From contig NZ_KB913013.1 in NCBI RefSeq assembly GCF_000383955.1, positions 4,607,694 to 4,671,693 of the forward strand: DNA of 64,000 nt. The letters are read 5' to 3'. This DNA is from Rudanella lutea DSM 19387. GTDB taxonomy: Bacteria > Bacteroidota > Bacteroidia > Cytophagales > Spirosomataceae. Numbering within the stretch: the stretch's first letter is position 1; the number at the start of each line of letters is the position of its first letter. The translations under genes and the position numbers were made by a program. The notes beneath the pieces are model-generated. The model saw only the letters and a program-made list of their open reading frames with translations, was not told the DNA's origin and did not search any database. Positions 1 through 8,311 of this stretch are shown piece after piece.

Positions 1-53
1 CGATGAAACTGTGGAGCCGGGAGTATCACAAAGGTTGGGAGCCTCCGATGTAA
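1..53 (+). CDS. C-terminal end of an unidentified protein (truncated by window edge)
   Basis: An open frame enters from the left edge and ends at TAA 51-53; the last readable residues are KLWSREYHKGWEPPM. A strong terminator hairpin begins eight bases later, which fits a real gene end. There is too little sequence to assign a family, and the reading frame is inferred from the terminator position. Confidence 0.4.
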   Translation, partial: MKLWSREYHKGWEPPM

Positions 54-60
54 ACGAATG

Positions 61-113
61 CATACAGAAAACGAAAAGGCGGGCCGAGTGCCCGCCTTTT
101 CGTTTTCTGTATG
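61..113. terminator. Bidirectional terminator, perfect 24-bp stem
   Basis: Positions 61-84 and 90-113 are perfect reverse complements around a 5-nt loop. The stem base is A-rich on the left and T-rich on the right, so it could end transcription on both strands. It sits between the gene ending at 53 (+) and the GNAT gene ending at 195 (-). Confidence 0.85.
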
Positions 114-194
114 CTGGTCATCTTCGGCTCTTCAGAAAGCCAGAAACCGTACCGTTGACCACCAAAAACTATAAACAACAAAGGATAAACGCCC

Positions 195-626
195 TCACAG
201 CGGCATGCCGAAGCGGCTGTAGGGAATCGGGCCTTTGTGAAAGACGTCGCCTTCGGCTCGCATCCCGAACCGCTCGTAAAATCCGGCGGCTGTCAGGCGG
301 GCATCGCACCAGATATGGGTTGCCCCTCGGTGCCGGGCCTGTTCGATCACGTGGTTGAGCAATTGGGTGCCAATGCCGCGTCCCTGATGAGCCGGGGCCG
401 TAGCAAATTTGCGAAACCGGGCCATGCGGGGTGTGGTCTCGTCTCCCTCGGTGATGAACAGCGAAATGACCGAAACCAACTCACCGTCGACGAAGCCGCC
501 TAGGTGAAAGCCATCCTCATCGTCGGGGAGCCGCACGTAGTCAAACGGTTTGTCGGGCCACAGTACCGAGTGGCGAAGGGCGAGCGTATCCTCGGCCGCT
601 ATGGGTTTAAGCGTTAGGTTGGCCAT
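195..626 (-). CDS. GNAT family N-acetyltransferase
   Basis: The 143-aa protein starts MANLTLKPI at 626. The frame stays open further upstream, but that stretch lies inside lpxB. The acetyl-CoA binding signature is visible as APAHQGRGIGTQLL (the Q/RxxGxG/A loop), followed by the usual C-terminal GATHIWCDARLTAAGFYERFGM, in which a residue swap from strand to loop places the acyl acceptor. The substrate is unknown. Its start overlaps the lpxB stop by 20 bases, so it is almost certainly translated as the last gene of the queD-lpxB transcript. Nothing links it functionally to lipid A. Confidence 0.85.
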   Translation of the reverse strand: MANLTLKPIAAEDTLALRHSVLWPDKPFDYVRLPDDEDGFHLGGFVDGELVSVISLFITEGDETTPRMARFRKFATAPAHQGRGIGTQLLNHVIEQARHRGATHIWCDARLTAAGFYERFGMRAEGDVFHKGPIPYSRFGMPL

Positions 627-1743
627 GCGTTGCGTACGATTTAACCAGTTCGACCATGCGTTTACCAGCCCGCTCAGAGGCACCGGGGCCACCTACTTTT
701 TGCTGCACCTCGGCGTAATCGCGGAGCATGGCGTCCCGGCGTTTGCCGCCCACCAGAATAGCCCGCAGTTCGTCGGCAACGCGGGTGGGGGTACAATCGT
801 AAATCAGTTCGTGAACCACCAGCCTACCCGCAATCAGATTCACCAGCGACAGGTACGGGACCGCCAGAATCCGCTTGCCGATTTCGTACCACCAGCGCGG
901 GGTTTTATACAGAACCACTTCGGGCACGTTGAGCAGGGCGGTTTCGAGCGTTGCCGTGCCTGAGGTAACCAGCGCGGCTTCGGCAACGTGCAGCAGGTCG
1001 TAAGCGGCATCTTCTACCCGCTTTACATCGGGATAATTGGCCAGCAGACGATCGTAGAGCGCCCTGGGAAGGTTATCGACGGTGCCCACGGCAAACTGAT
1101 ACCCGGTAAACTGCCGCGAGGCTTCGAGCATTACGGGCAACATATTTTCGACTTCCTGTTTGCGGCTTCCGGGGAGCAAGGCCACTACCGGCCGACCCAG
1201 ATGGCGTGGCCCAATGGCAAAGTTGGGGTTCGGACGAAAAGCCGTGAGCGCATCCATGAGCGGATTGCCCACGTATTCGACCTCGTAATCGTACTGTTTA
1301 AAAAAGTCGACCTCAAACGGGAAGATCACAAACAGCCGGTCGACGAGGGCTTTGATGGTGAGGGCGCGTTTCTGATTCCAGGCCCAGACTTTCGGAGAGA
1401 TGTAATAGAAAACCGGAATGCCGTGTTTTTTGGCAAACCGGGCCATGCGCAGATTAAAACCGGCATAATCGATCAAGACCAGAACGTCAGGACGGTTGGC
1501 CAGCAAATCGGCCTGACACTCGCGCATGATCCGGCGGATAGTGCCGAGGTTTTTGGCTACTTCGATAAAGCCCATGAAGGCCATCTGCCGATAATGACGG
1601 ACCAGCGTAGCCCCGGCCTCCTGCATCTGTTCTCCGCCGTAAGCCCGGCACTGAGCGTCGGGGTCATGCTGCCGTATCGACCGGATCAGGTTGCCCCCGT
1701 GGAGGTCGCCGGAGCGTTCGCCGGCTATGAAGTAGTAACGCAT
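607..1743 (-). CDS. lpxB: Lipid-A-disaccharide synthase
   Basis: LpxB (GT19) joins UDP-2,3-diacylglucosamine and lipid X to make the tetraacyl disaccharide of lipid A at the cytoplasmic face of the inner membrane. The 378-aa protein begins MRYYFIAGERSGDLHG, the family N-terminal signature. The frame extends 14 codons further, but that extension falls in a repeat hairpin. Other family landmarks are LIDYAGFNLRMA and YYISPKVWAWNQKR in the N-domain and LLPGSRKQEV plus VTSGTATLETAL in the C-domain. It is the middle gene of queD-lpxB-GNAT. A word-repeat hairpin fills the gap up to queD and ends at the lpxB start codon. Confidence 0.96.
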   Translation of the reverse strand: MRYYFIAGERSGDLHGGNLIRSIRQHDPDAQCRAYGGEQMQEAGATLVRHYRQMAFMGFIEVAKNLGTIRRIMRECQADLLANRPDVLVLIDYAGFNLRMARFAKKHGIPVFYYISPKVWAWNQKRALTIKALVDRLFVIFPFEVDFFKQYDYEVEYVGNPLMDALTAFRPNPNFAIGPRHLGRPVVALLPGSRKQEVENMLPVMLEASRQFTGYQFAVGTVDNLPRALYDRLLANYPDVKRVEDAAYDLLHVAEAALVTSGTATLETALLNVPEVVLYKTPRWWYEIGKRILAVPYLSLVNLIAGRLVVHELIYDCTPTRVADELRAILVGGKRRDAMLRDYAEVQQKVGGPGASERAGKRMVELVKSYATHGQPNA

Positions 1744-1815
1744 AGTGTCGGTAGTGGCAATGGGCAGTGGCAGTGAGCAGCACAACTACCTACTGCTGCT
1801 GCTTACTGCTACTTT
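1744..1815 (-). repeat. Word-repeat intercistronic hairpin A
   Basis: On the minus strand a GCAGTAAGCAG-type word is reiterated right after the queD stop. Its degenerate complement (CTGCTCACTGCCACTGCC) follows and ends at the lpxB ATG. The arms pair imperfectly; for example GCAGTAAGCAG matches GCAGTGAGCAG in 10 of 11 positions. It has no uridine tract at its end, so it is not a standard terminator. Five similar elements are listed further on. Confidence 0.6.
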
Positions 1816-2232
1816 TTACTCTCCGTAGTAATCTACTAAGTTTTTGGGTGTCTCGATCAGCCGAATCTGATGCAGCCGGGCCTCCGAAACCTCCGCCAGG
1901 GCGCGTTCGAGTATTTTCCAGATTTCCATCACAAAGATCTCGCAGCTCGCCATTTTCCCCTGCATAAAGGGTACATCGAGGTTCAGATTTTTATGATCGA
2001 CCAGATCGATGATTTCCCGTTTGATCATATCGCCCAGTACTTTCAGGTCGATTACGAAGCCTGTATCGGGGTCGGGCTCACCTTTGACCGTGACAATCAG
2101 TTCGAAGTTGTGCCCGTGCCAGTTGTAGTTGGCGCAGGGGCCAAAAACTTCTTTATTCTTTTCGTCGGACCAGTTCGGGTTGAAGAGCCGGTGGGCCGCG
2201 TTGAAGTGTTCTGTTCGGCTAATGTATACCAT
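1816..2232 (-). CDS. queD: 6-pyruvoyl-tetrahydropterin synthase / 6-carboxytetrahydropterin synthase family
   Basis: The 138-aa protein belongs to the COG0720 T-fold family, which converts dihydroneopterin triphosphate to 6-carboxy-tetrahydropterin (queuosine route) or 6-pyruvoyl-tetrahydropterin (biopterin route). Zinc ligands are H14 (HFNAAHR), H39 and H41 (HGH). The catalytic Cys is C33, with VDHKNLNLD and a C-terminal ET. The spacing between Cys and HGH is five residues, as in biopterin-type PTPS, rather than the three of E. coli QueD, so the exact reaction is uncertain. It is first in the minus-strand unit with lpxB, with a TACCTTTG box about 55 bases upstream. Confidence 0.88.
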   Translation of the reverse strand: MVYISRTEHFNAAHRLFNPNWSDEKNKEVFGPCANYNWHGHNFELIVTVKGEPDPDTGFVIDLKVLGDMIKREIIDLVDHKNLNLDVPFMQGKMASCEIFVMEIWKILERALAEVSEARLHQIRLIETPKNLVDYYGE

Positions 2233-2285
2233 TATTCTGGTTTGTTAAGGGCGGTTTTTCCAGACAACGCCCACTGTAAAAGCGG

Positions 2286-2293
2286 CAAAGGTA
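2286..2293 (-). promoter_or_regulatory. Candidate -7 box TACCTTTG for the queD-lpxB unit
   Basis: The minus strand reads TACCTTTG here, an exact match to the Bacteroidota TAnnTTTG -7 consensus, 53 bases upstream of the queD ATG. I could not place a convincing -33 TTG at the usual distance. Confidence 0.5.
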
Positions 2294-2441
2294 CAACTTT
2301 ACGAAGTCCTAAAAAAATGCAGTTAGCCTGTACGCTTAGATAGGGTTAATCGGCTCTGTAGCATCACATTGCCTTTCTTTGGTATTGAAAAAGTTATATT
2401 TTTCCCTTAAATAAGGTATAGGTTTCTGTTTGCATACACCC

Positions 2442-2449
2442 TACCTTTG
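2442..2449 (+). promoter_or_regulatory. Candidate -7 box TACCTTTG for hldD
   Basis: The plus strand reads TACCTTTG, again matching TAnnTTTG, 69 bases before the hldD start. A TTTG lies only nine bases upstream, which is too close for a -33 element. It forms a divergent pair with the box at 2286-2293. Confidence 0.5.
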
Positions 2450-2518
2450 GGCCACTTTTTGCCTAATCACGCCTTCTGATTTAATCAATAGCCACTATAC
2501 GCTTTAGATTTACTGAAT

Positions 2519-3484
2519 ATGATTGTTGTAACGGGGGCTGCCGGGTTCATTGGCAGTTGTTTAATCAATAAGTTGAATGAAGAAAACTTCAATTTTATTG
2601 TCGCCGTTGATGACTTTTCTCACCCGGAGAAGGCAGCTAACTTAGCGGACAAACGCATTCAGGAGCGTGTCGACCGTGAAGAGCTGTTCGACTGGCTGGA
2701 GGCTAACTACCAGGAGATTGAGTTTATCTTTCACATTGGGGCCCGTACCGATACCACGGAGTTTAACTACGAAATCTTCGCCCACCTCAATGTCGAGTAC
2801 TCCAAGAAGATTTGGCAAAAATGTATTGACTACCAGATTCCGCTCGTCTATGCTTCATCGGCGGCTACCTATGGTCTGGGGGAGTTAGGATACGACGACA
2901 ACGAATCGGTGATTCCGCAGCTCCGCCCGCTTAACCCCTACGGAGAGTCGAAAAATGAGTTCGATATCTGGGCGCTTGAGCAGGAGCGAAAACCGTTTTT
3001 CTGGGCCGGTCTGAAGTTTTTCAACGTGTACGGCCCCAACGAGTACCACAAAGGCCGGATGGCATCGGTTATTTTCCATGCCTACAATCAGATCTGCCAA
3101 ACGGGTGGTATGAAGCTCTTCCGCTCGCACCACCCCGACTTTAAAGACGGTGAGCAGATGCGCGACTTTGTGTACGTGAAAGATGTAGTAGAGGTGTGTT
3201 TGTTTCTGATGCACCACCGGCGTAACTCCGGTATTTATAACCTCGGTAGCGGCAAGGCCCGCACATTCCTCGATTTGGCCAACGCCACCTTTGCGGCCAT
3301 GGACCGCGACCCAAACATCGACTTTATCGATACCCCCACTGATATTCGCGACAAGTACCAGTATTTCACGCAGGCCAATATGGCCAAGCTACGCTCTATT
3401 GGATACGACAAGCCGTTTCATTCGCTCGAAGACGGCATCAGCGATTACGTGCAAAACTACCTGCACGGCAAGCGGTATCTTTGA
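2519..3484 (+). CDS. hldD: ADP-L-glycero-D-manno-heptose 6-epimerase
   Basis: HldD is an extended SDR enzyme that epimerises ADP-D,D-heptose to ADP-L,D-heptose, the heptose donor for LPS inner core. In the 321-aa protein the dinucleotide loop GAAGFIGS is at residues 6-13, the SSAATYG strand at 113-119, and the catalytic Tyr/Lys pair in PYGESKNEFD at Y141/K145. FFNVYGPNEYHKGRMAS is the typical substrate loop that distinguishes HldD from GalE. The start ATG is the first residue of the Rossmann strand (MIVVTGAAG). It is transcribed alone, with a strong bidirectional terminator 28 bases downstream. With lpxB nearby, this end of the window carries LPS biosynthesis. Confidence 0.95.
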   Translation: MIVVTGAAGFIGSCLINKLNEENFNFIVAVDDFSHPEKAANLADKRIQERVDREELFDWLEANYQEIEFIFHIGARTDTTEFNYEIFAHLNVEYSKKIWQKCIDYQIPLVYASSAATYGLGELGYDDNESVIPQLRPLNPYGESKNEFDIWALEQERKPFFWAGLKFFNVYGPNEYHKGRMASVIFHAYNQICQTGGMKLFRSHHPDFKDGEQMRDFVYVKDVVEVCLFLMHHRRNSGIYNLGSGKARTFLDLANATFAAMDRDPNIDFIDTPTDIRDKYQYFTQANMAKLRSIGYDKPFHSLEDGISDYVQNYLHGKRYL

Positions 3485-3511
3485 AAGAGACAAGCAGACG
3501 TTAGATAACGC

Positions 3512-3568
3512 AACGATGGCGGCCCGCTTTTAACCTTTCAGAAGGGTCAAAAGCGGGCCGCCATCGTT
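3512..3568. terminator. Bidirectional terminator between hldD and the S8 protease
   Basis: Positions 3512-3531 and 3549-3568 form a perfect 20-bp stem with A/T runs on both flanks, located between two convergent genes. Confidence 0.85.
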
Positions 3569-3593
3569 CTGCTGTTTATAGCCTGTAAGACGT

Positions 3594-5144
3594 TTAGTCC
3601 CAAATCACTTCGATCACTTCTTTTTTCAGATCGACGGTGGTGCGGGCTTCGCCATTGACCCGCTTGATGAGCAGCTTTCCGTTGCTCACCTTCAGGGCTT
3701 CCTGCTGAATAACATGGGTTTCGTCTTTCTTGCGGAAAATAGAAACCGTTTCCTTGTCATTCAAACCTAGGGGCAGGCTGACCGATTTGCCCGACGCATT
3801 CACCGACCGGGCCGTTGCCGATAGCGGTTGTTTGCGCAGCATAGCCAGCACGCGCGAGGCTTGTGGTACGCCGTAGCCCACAAAATTGTTGCCGTAAGGG
3901 TACAGGTGCGACGATTTTTCGATCAGCTCAATAACCTCGCGGTTGGTAAGCCTAGGGTTGGCCTGCATGATACAGGCCGCAAAGCCCGTGATGACCGGTG
4001 CCGATAGCGATGTCCCATACAGCGAAAAACACGATACGTTTGGTTTCAGGTAAGGCAGGCTTTCGGGGCCAATGCTGCTGTACCCAATGCGGTTCCAAAG
4101 GCGCGAGTTGGTAGCCCCAACGGCCAGTACGCCCTGTGCATCGGCCGGGGTGCTGATAATGCGCCAGCTGCGGTCGTCGCCCTCGTTACCGGCCGAGACC
4201 ACAATGAGCATGCCCTTCTTATCGGCGGCCATTTGGGCAGCCCGGCTGATGACACTCGTGTGGCCGTCCATCTGCTTAGGTTCGTAGTTTTCTTTGGGGT
4301 CGGTAAACCCACGGGCGTAGCCCAGTGAGGTATTCACCAGCCGTACGCCGAGACTGTCGAGCCATTCGATCGCCTGAACCCAGTTGTCTTCTTCGCCCCG
4401 AAACTCGCGGTTGCCCTGATCGGTGCGGGCCAAATAGAACGTAGCGTCGGTAGCCAGGCCGTACTGGATATTCTCGGCGGGGTCGAGGCCGGCAATAGCG
4501 GCCATTACTTCGGTGCCGTGAAAATCAGACATGCTTTCCAGATTATGAAACAGGTCGTTTTTCGTCTTTTTGGCGTTTACGTAATCGCGCACGGTGCGCA
4601 CGCCATTGCGCACAAACAGGTGTTTGAGCGCGGCAGCGGAGTCGGCCCCAAAAAAGCCGGCATCCAAGACGCCCACTTTCACAAACCGGCCCGTAAGGCC
4701 AGCCGCGGCAAACTCGTTTGCCTGAATCTGATTCATGACCGGTGCTAGTTGCGGGCGGGTCAGGTCGGCGTCGGGCAGGCCCGTAACCACCAGGTGGCGG
4801 TCAATCGGAATCAGTTCTTTCACAAACGAGAGCTGCTTTACCTGGGCTACATGTGCCGGGCTAAGTTGCGCCGATACCGCATTGAACCAGCGCGACCGGC
4901 ACAGGGGCGTAACGCCAGTTTGCCGGAGCTGGGCAAGGTAATTGGCCGAGAGCGGCCGGTCGGTATCATCAACGGGGAGGCCGCGTAGCTGTCGGCTGTG
5001 CAACGTACCGGGCGATAGGGCGGGAGCCGCCGATGGATCTTTATCCTTGAAAATAATCCAGTATTTAGCTGGCTCTGGCTTGGTAGGGGTAGCCCAACAA
5101 AGGGCGGGCCAAAGCAACAGCCACAGTACGATGCGTTGCGTCAT
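3594..5144 (-). CDS. Secreted subtilisin-like (S8) serine protease
   Basis: A 516-aa exported endopeptidase. Residues 1-18 are a signal peptide (hydrophobic VLWLLLWPALCWA). Residues about 27-118 look like an inhibitor-type propeptide. The S8 domain follows with D161 (VGVLDAGF), H209 (DFHGTEV), oxyanion N320 (SAGNEGD) and S379 (GTSLSAP). The last ~90 residues form a small beta-rich C-terminal region, without a clear T9SS sorting signature, so it may remain periplasmic or use another route. It is monocistronic and convergent with hldD. The physiological substrate is not evident. Confidence 0.92.
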   Translation of the reverse strand: MTQRIVLWLLLWPALCWATPTKPEPAKYWIIFKDKDPSAAPALSPGTLHSRQLRGLPVDDTDRPLSANYLAQLRQTGVTPLCRSRWFNAVSAQLSPAHVAQVKQLSFVKELIPIDRHLVVTGLPDADLTRPQLAPVMNQIQANEFAAAGLTGRFVKVGVLDAGFFGADSAAALKHLFVRNGVRTVRDYVNAKKTKNDLFHNLESMSDFHGTEVMAAIAGLDPAENIQYGLATDATFYLARTDQGNREFRGEEDNWVQAIEWLDSLGVRLVNTSLGYARGFTDPKENYEPKQMDGHTSVISRAAQMAADKKGMLIVVSAGNEGDDRSWRIISTPADAQGVLAVGATNSRLWNRIGYSSIGPESLPYLKPNVSCFSLYGTSLSAPVITGFAACIMQANPRLTNREVIELIEKSSHLYPYGNNFVGYGVPQASRVLAMLRKQPLSATARSVNASGKSVSLPLGLNDKETVSIFRKKDETHVIQQEALKVSNGKLLIKRVNGEARTTVDLKKEVIEVIWD

Positions 5145-5347
5145 GGTTTCCAGGTTAAGATATTGGTATAAAGAAGGGGTGTGCGTAAACTACCCCGTCG
5201 GTTAGATAACTTCACCGACAATGGTTTTCTTTGCAAACTTAACAAAAGGGCAGACTATGTTAGTTTCTGGGCATTTCACGGGGAGATATATCATCGGATT
5301 GCCCGTCAGCCACTAGCAGGCCTGACCCTGTATCCAGCATCGTTTCC

Positions 5348-6643
5348 ATGCGTTACGAACCAATCAACAACACCTTATTTACTACCAATCGGCAGCGGCT
5401 GGCAGGGCTGCTCAAACCCAAATCGCTGGCGATTTTCAATGCCAACGACATTATGCCGACCAATGCCGACGGGACGATGGGCTTTCGGCAAAATAATGAT
5501 CTGTTCTACCTGACCGGTGTCGATCAGGAAGAGACCATTCTGGTGCTGTTTCCCGATCATCCCGACGAGCGCTTTCGGGAGGTTTTGTTTCTGCGCGAAA
5601 CGAGCGAGCTGATTGCCATTTGGGAGGGCCACAAACTAACCAAGGCTGAGGCCGAGCAAACCAGCGGCATTGCCCAGCGGTCGATTTACTGGACGAGCCA
5701 GTTCGAGCTTATTTTCAAACAGATGGTGTTTGAGGCCGAACGTGTGTACCTGAACACCAACGAGCATACCCGTGCCGAAGTAACCGTTCAAACGCGCGAT
5801 GCCCGGTTTATTGATTGGTTTCGGCAACAGTTTCCCCTGCATACGCTGGAGCGCGTGGCTCCGCTCATGCACCATCTGCGGGCCATCAAACTACCGCAGG
5901 AGGTGGAGCTCCTGAACCGGGCTATTCATATCACCGATACCATGTTCCGGCGGTTGCTCCGGTTTGTAAAGCCCGGTGTGTGGGAATACGAAATCGAAGC
6001 CGAAATGATGCACGAGTTTCTGCGGCACCGGTCGCGGGGGGCGGCCTATACGCCTATTATTGCTTCGGGGGCCAATGCCTGCGTGCTGCACTATATCGAC
6101 AACAGCGCACAGTGCCAGGATGGCGACGTGATTCTGCTCGATATTGGGGCCGAATATGCCAACTACAATGCCGACATGACCCGGAGCATTCCGGTGAACG
6201 GTCGCTTTACCCCCCGGCAGCGGGCCGTGTACGACGCCGTGTTGCGCGTGATGCGTGAGGCCACTCAGATGTTACGGCCGGGTAACCTTTGGGACGAGTA
6301 CCACCGCGAAGTAGGCAAGATTATGGAGTCGGAACTGATTGGGTTGGGACTTCTTGATAAAAATGAGGTGGCTAAACAAGACCCTGAGGCACCGCTGTAC
6401 AAAAAATATTTTATGCACGGTACGTCGCACTTCCTTGGGCTCGATGTGCACGATGTGGGGAATAAATACCGCCGGTTTGAGCCGGGTATGGTATTTACCT
6501 GCGAGCCGGGCATTTACATCCGGGAAGAGGGGTTAGGAATTCGTCTGGAGAATAATATTCTCATCACAGAAGACGGAAACCTCGACCTGATGGCGCAGAT
6601 ACCGGTAGAAGCTGACGAGATCGAAACGCTGATGAATGCCTGA
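5348..6643 (+). CDS. pepP: Xaa-Pro aminopeptidase (aminopeptidase P family, M24)
   Basis: A cytoplasmic 431-aa enzyme that removes N-terminal residues preceding proline. It has an N-terminal creatinase-like domain (about 1-165) and a pita-bread catalytic domain. The five M24 metal ligands are visible: D265 (LLDIGAEY), D276 (NADMTRS), H361 (HGTSHFLGLDVHD), E386 (CEPGIY) and E401 (RLENN). Length and order match bacterial PepP. No signal peptide is present. It stands alone, ending just before a compact terminator. Confidence 0.93.
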   Translation: MRYEPINNTLFTTNRQRLAGLLKPKSLAIFNANDIMPTNADGTMGFRQNNDLFYLTGVDQEETILVLFPDHPDERFREVLFLRETSELIAIWEGHKLTKAEAEQTSGIAQRSIYWTSQFELIFKQMVFEAERVYLNTNEHTRAEVTVQTRDARFIDWFRQQFPLHTLERVAPLMHHLRAIKLPQEVELLNRAIHITDTMFRRLLRFVKPGVWEYEIEAEMMHEFLRHRSRGAAYTPIIASGANACVLHYIDNSAQCQDGDVILLDIGAEYANYNADMTRSIPVNGRFTPRQRAVYDAVLRVMREATQMLRPGNLWDEYHREVGKIMESELIGLGLLDKNEVAKQDPEAPLYKKYFMHGTSHFLGLDVHDVGNKYRRFEPGMVFTCEPGIYIREEGLGIRLENNILITEDGNLDLMAQIPVEADEIETLMNA

Positions 6644-6647
6644 TACA

Positions 6648-6679
6648 AAAAGCCTGCCCGACAAACCGGGCAGGCTTTT
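6648..6679 (+). terminator. Rho-independent terminator after pepP
   Basis: A perfect 13-bp stem (6648-6660 with 6667-6679), a 6-nt loop and T residues at the 3' side. The A run at the other base could let it serve the minus-strand TetR gene too. Confidence 0.8.
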
Positions 6680-6759
6680 ATACATGTATCATTGGATCAG
6701 TAACTAATTCGGAGCTGATTGCAAGCCAACGTTGGTCTCGAAGGTGCAATCGTTTGTTT

Positions 6760-7398
6760 TTACTTTGCTTCCTTGGCCAGTTCCATGGCCGTGTTAAGGC
6801 TTGAATACACCCGGCGGATAGCCTTCTCGATCCGATCCCAGCCGTCTTGCGAGGTCAAATCGATGTCCATAATCTTGTCGCGTTGGTTGCTGATAAGGGT
6901 AAGGTAGGTGATGCCTGATAGTAAAAGGGCCGTGATCGCGTTTGGATCATACTCAGGGAAGGGGGCCAACTTTTTAATGAGTTTCTCGTACGAGTTGTCA
7001 CGGAAGGTTGCTATACGCTTGGCGAGCTCGGTTTCACCGTTCGACATTTCCCAGCGGACCAGGTCCTGCGATGACTTACGGCTCCGGAACTCACGCATCA
7101 GGTTGATCGCATACTCCGACCATACTTTGCTGCGCTCGGCTGCCGGAACATTCTCCGGTACCGATTCCAGATACTTTTCGTTGAACATCGACAGGAAAAA
7201 GCCCCGCTGTACGTAGGCTTCGACCAGTCCGTTCCAGCCGCCAAAATACCGGTATATCAGTACTTTGTTAACCTGAGCCTTTTCGGCTACGGCGTTAATC
7301 CCGGCTTTTTCAGTGCCGCGTTCGGCGATGACCTCGCCAGTGGCCCGCAAGATGCGTTCCATAGTCATCGCACGGTTCCTTCTTTTAACTACTTTCAT
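6760..7398 (-). CDS. TetR/AcrR family transcriptional regulator
   Basis: A 212-aa one-component regulator. Residues 12-60 form the TetR helix-turn-helix: ERILRATGEVIAERG, then INAVAEKAQVNKVLIYRYF, where the YRYF recognition-helix end is diagnostic. The remainder is a helical ligand/dimer domain with no specific family signature. I chose the ATG at 7398; the MTMERI start eleven codons in is possible. There is no adjacent efflux operon, and the long AT-rich upstream region carries several GTTACC/GGTAAC half-sites, which makes autoregulation a reasonable inference. Confidence 0.9.
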   Translation of the reverse strand: MKVVKRRNRAMTMERILRATGEVIAERGTEKAGINAVAEKAQVNKVLIYRYFGGWNGLVEAYVQRGFFLSMFNEKYLESVPENVPAAERSKVWSEYAINLMREFRSRKSSQDLVRWEMSNGETELAKRIATFRDNSYEKLIKKLAPFPEYDPNAITALLLSGITYLTLISNQRDKIMDIDLTSQDGWDRIEKAIRRVYSSLNTAMELAKEAK

Positions 7399-7464
7399 AA
7401 GATTACCTGACTGTTTTGGTGGTTATTAAGAATGCAAATGGGCAGTATCCAGATTATGCTTTAA

Positions 7465-7557
7465 GTAACATGTTTACCTAAATACTGGTAGTAACCAATT
7501 GTATCACGACCATCGACACAAAAATGGAAATTAAAAGTAATGTTACCAAGTGGTAAC
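7465..7557. promoter_or_regulatory. Cluster of GTTACC/GGTAAC palindromes upstream of the TetR gene
   Basis: Within the 314-base gap 7399-7712 there is a perfect palindromic pair GTTACC-AAGT-GGTAAC at 7542-7557, a near-palindrome GTAACATGTTTAC at 7465-7477, a GGTAGTAACC at 7486-7495 and an isolated GTGGTTAC at 7637-7644. TetR operators are usually palindromes of this size close to the regulator gene. The 7542-7557 element is followed by a long T run on the plus strand, so a hairpin/terminator reading is also possible, although no plus-strand gene leads into it. Confidence 0.45.
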
Positions 7558-7701
7558 GTTTTTTTTTAGTAAAACAAATGACTTATTAAGACTAGTTTTT
7601 GGACGGAGCACTGCTCTTGGTCTACTTTTCGAATAAGTGGTTACTAAAATGTAAAACAGACGCAACTTTATAGATTTAGTTACGTCCGTCAATTTAGATA
7701 A

Positions 7702-7720
7702 AAAGGTAAGATTTACCTTT
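7702..7720 (-). terminator. Short hairpin at the end of the 7713-8144 gene
   Basis: A perfect 8-bp inverted repeat (7702-7709 with 7713-7720) with a 3-nt loop. On the minus strand it is followed by TTTTTAT, as a weak intrinsic terminator would be. It overlaps the stop codon of the gene. Confidence 0.45.
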
Positions 7721-8144
7721 CCGGATATACTGCCAGTTGATTGCTCAAATCGCTGATGAGGTCATTAAACTGAGTTTCGTTCAAAACCATATCCATCTCA
7801 AGCGGGAAGTCAGGGTACGGATGCCAGTTGGGGGTTAGGCTACGGTTAAGCTGAATTTGAAATTTGTATTTATTGCCTGTTAGGGCATAAATGTCGACAC
7901 TTAGATCCTGATCAGACAAGGTACAGGTCACATGAGCGGTGCGTTTTAACCGTAATTGTTCCAAACTCACTAACAGCCGCGACAGATCGTATGTCTGCAA
8001 CGGTGCCGACTGACGGTCGCCCTGCTTTTTCCAGAACGTGGCAATTTCACAGCGGAGATTATTCCGGTCTCGCCAGTTCGTGTTGTTTTGGCCGTAGCCC
8101 AGAATAGACAGTTCGAATGAATACAATGGTGAAACAAGCTTCAT
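7713..8144 (-). CDS. Small uncharacterised protein, WapI-immunity-like
   Basis: A 143-aa cytoplasmic protein without signal peptide or membrane segment. The pattern (a beta-strand start with ELSILGYGQ, then NWRDRNNLRCEI, then a middle helix LSRLLVSLEQL and a strand-rich second half) recalls the WapI-type immunity family (ELxILGYxF...NWLxVxxxV). That is recognition by pattern only and could be wrong. No toxin gene is adjacent, so it would be an orphan. It has its own AT-rich upstream region and a short hairpin at its stop. Confidence 0.6.
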   Translation of the reverse strand: MKLVSPLYSFELSILGYGQNNTNWRDRNNLRCEIATFWKKQGDRQSAPLQTYDLSRLLVSLEQLRLKRTAHVTCTLSDQDLSVDIYALTGNKYKFQIQLNRSLTPNWHPYPDFPLEMDMVLNETQFNDLISDLSNQLAVYPER

Positions 8145-8221
8145 AACCTATAGATATTGAGTATAAATAGATAACCTATTTACTCTGTTTGTAGTTTTGA
8201 AGCGCACGCATTAAAAAAACA

Positions 8222-8301
8222 GGGCAGCTCACGGGTATGAGCGTTCACAGGGATACCAGATGCCCAGTACCCCCTACACTATGGCTGTGCGCAGGCTGCC
8301 C
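8222..8301 (-). terminator. Candidate terminator after panC
   Basis: The minus strand reads GGGCAGC, a long (~66-nt) loop, GCTGCCC and then a T7 run (8212-8218 as A on the plus strand). The short stem and long loop make this only a moderate candidate. Confidence 0.4.
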
Positions 8302-8311
8302 CGGAATACTC

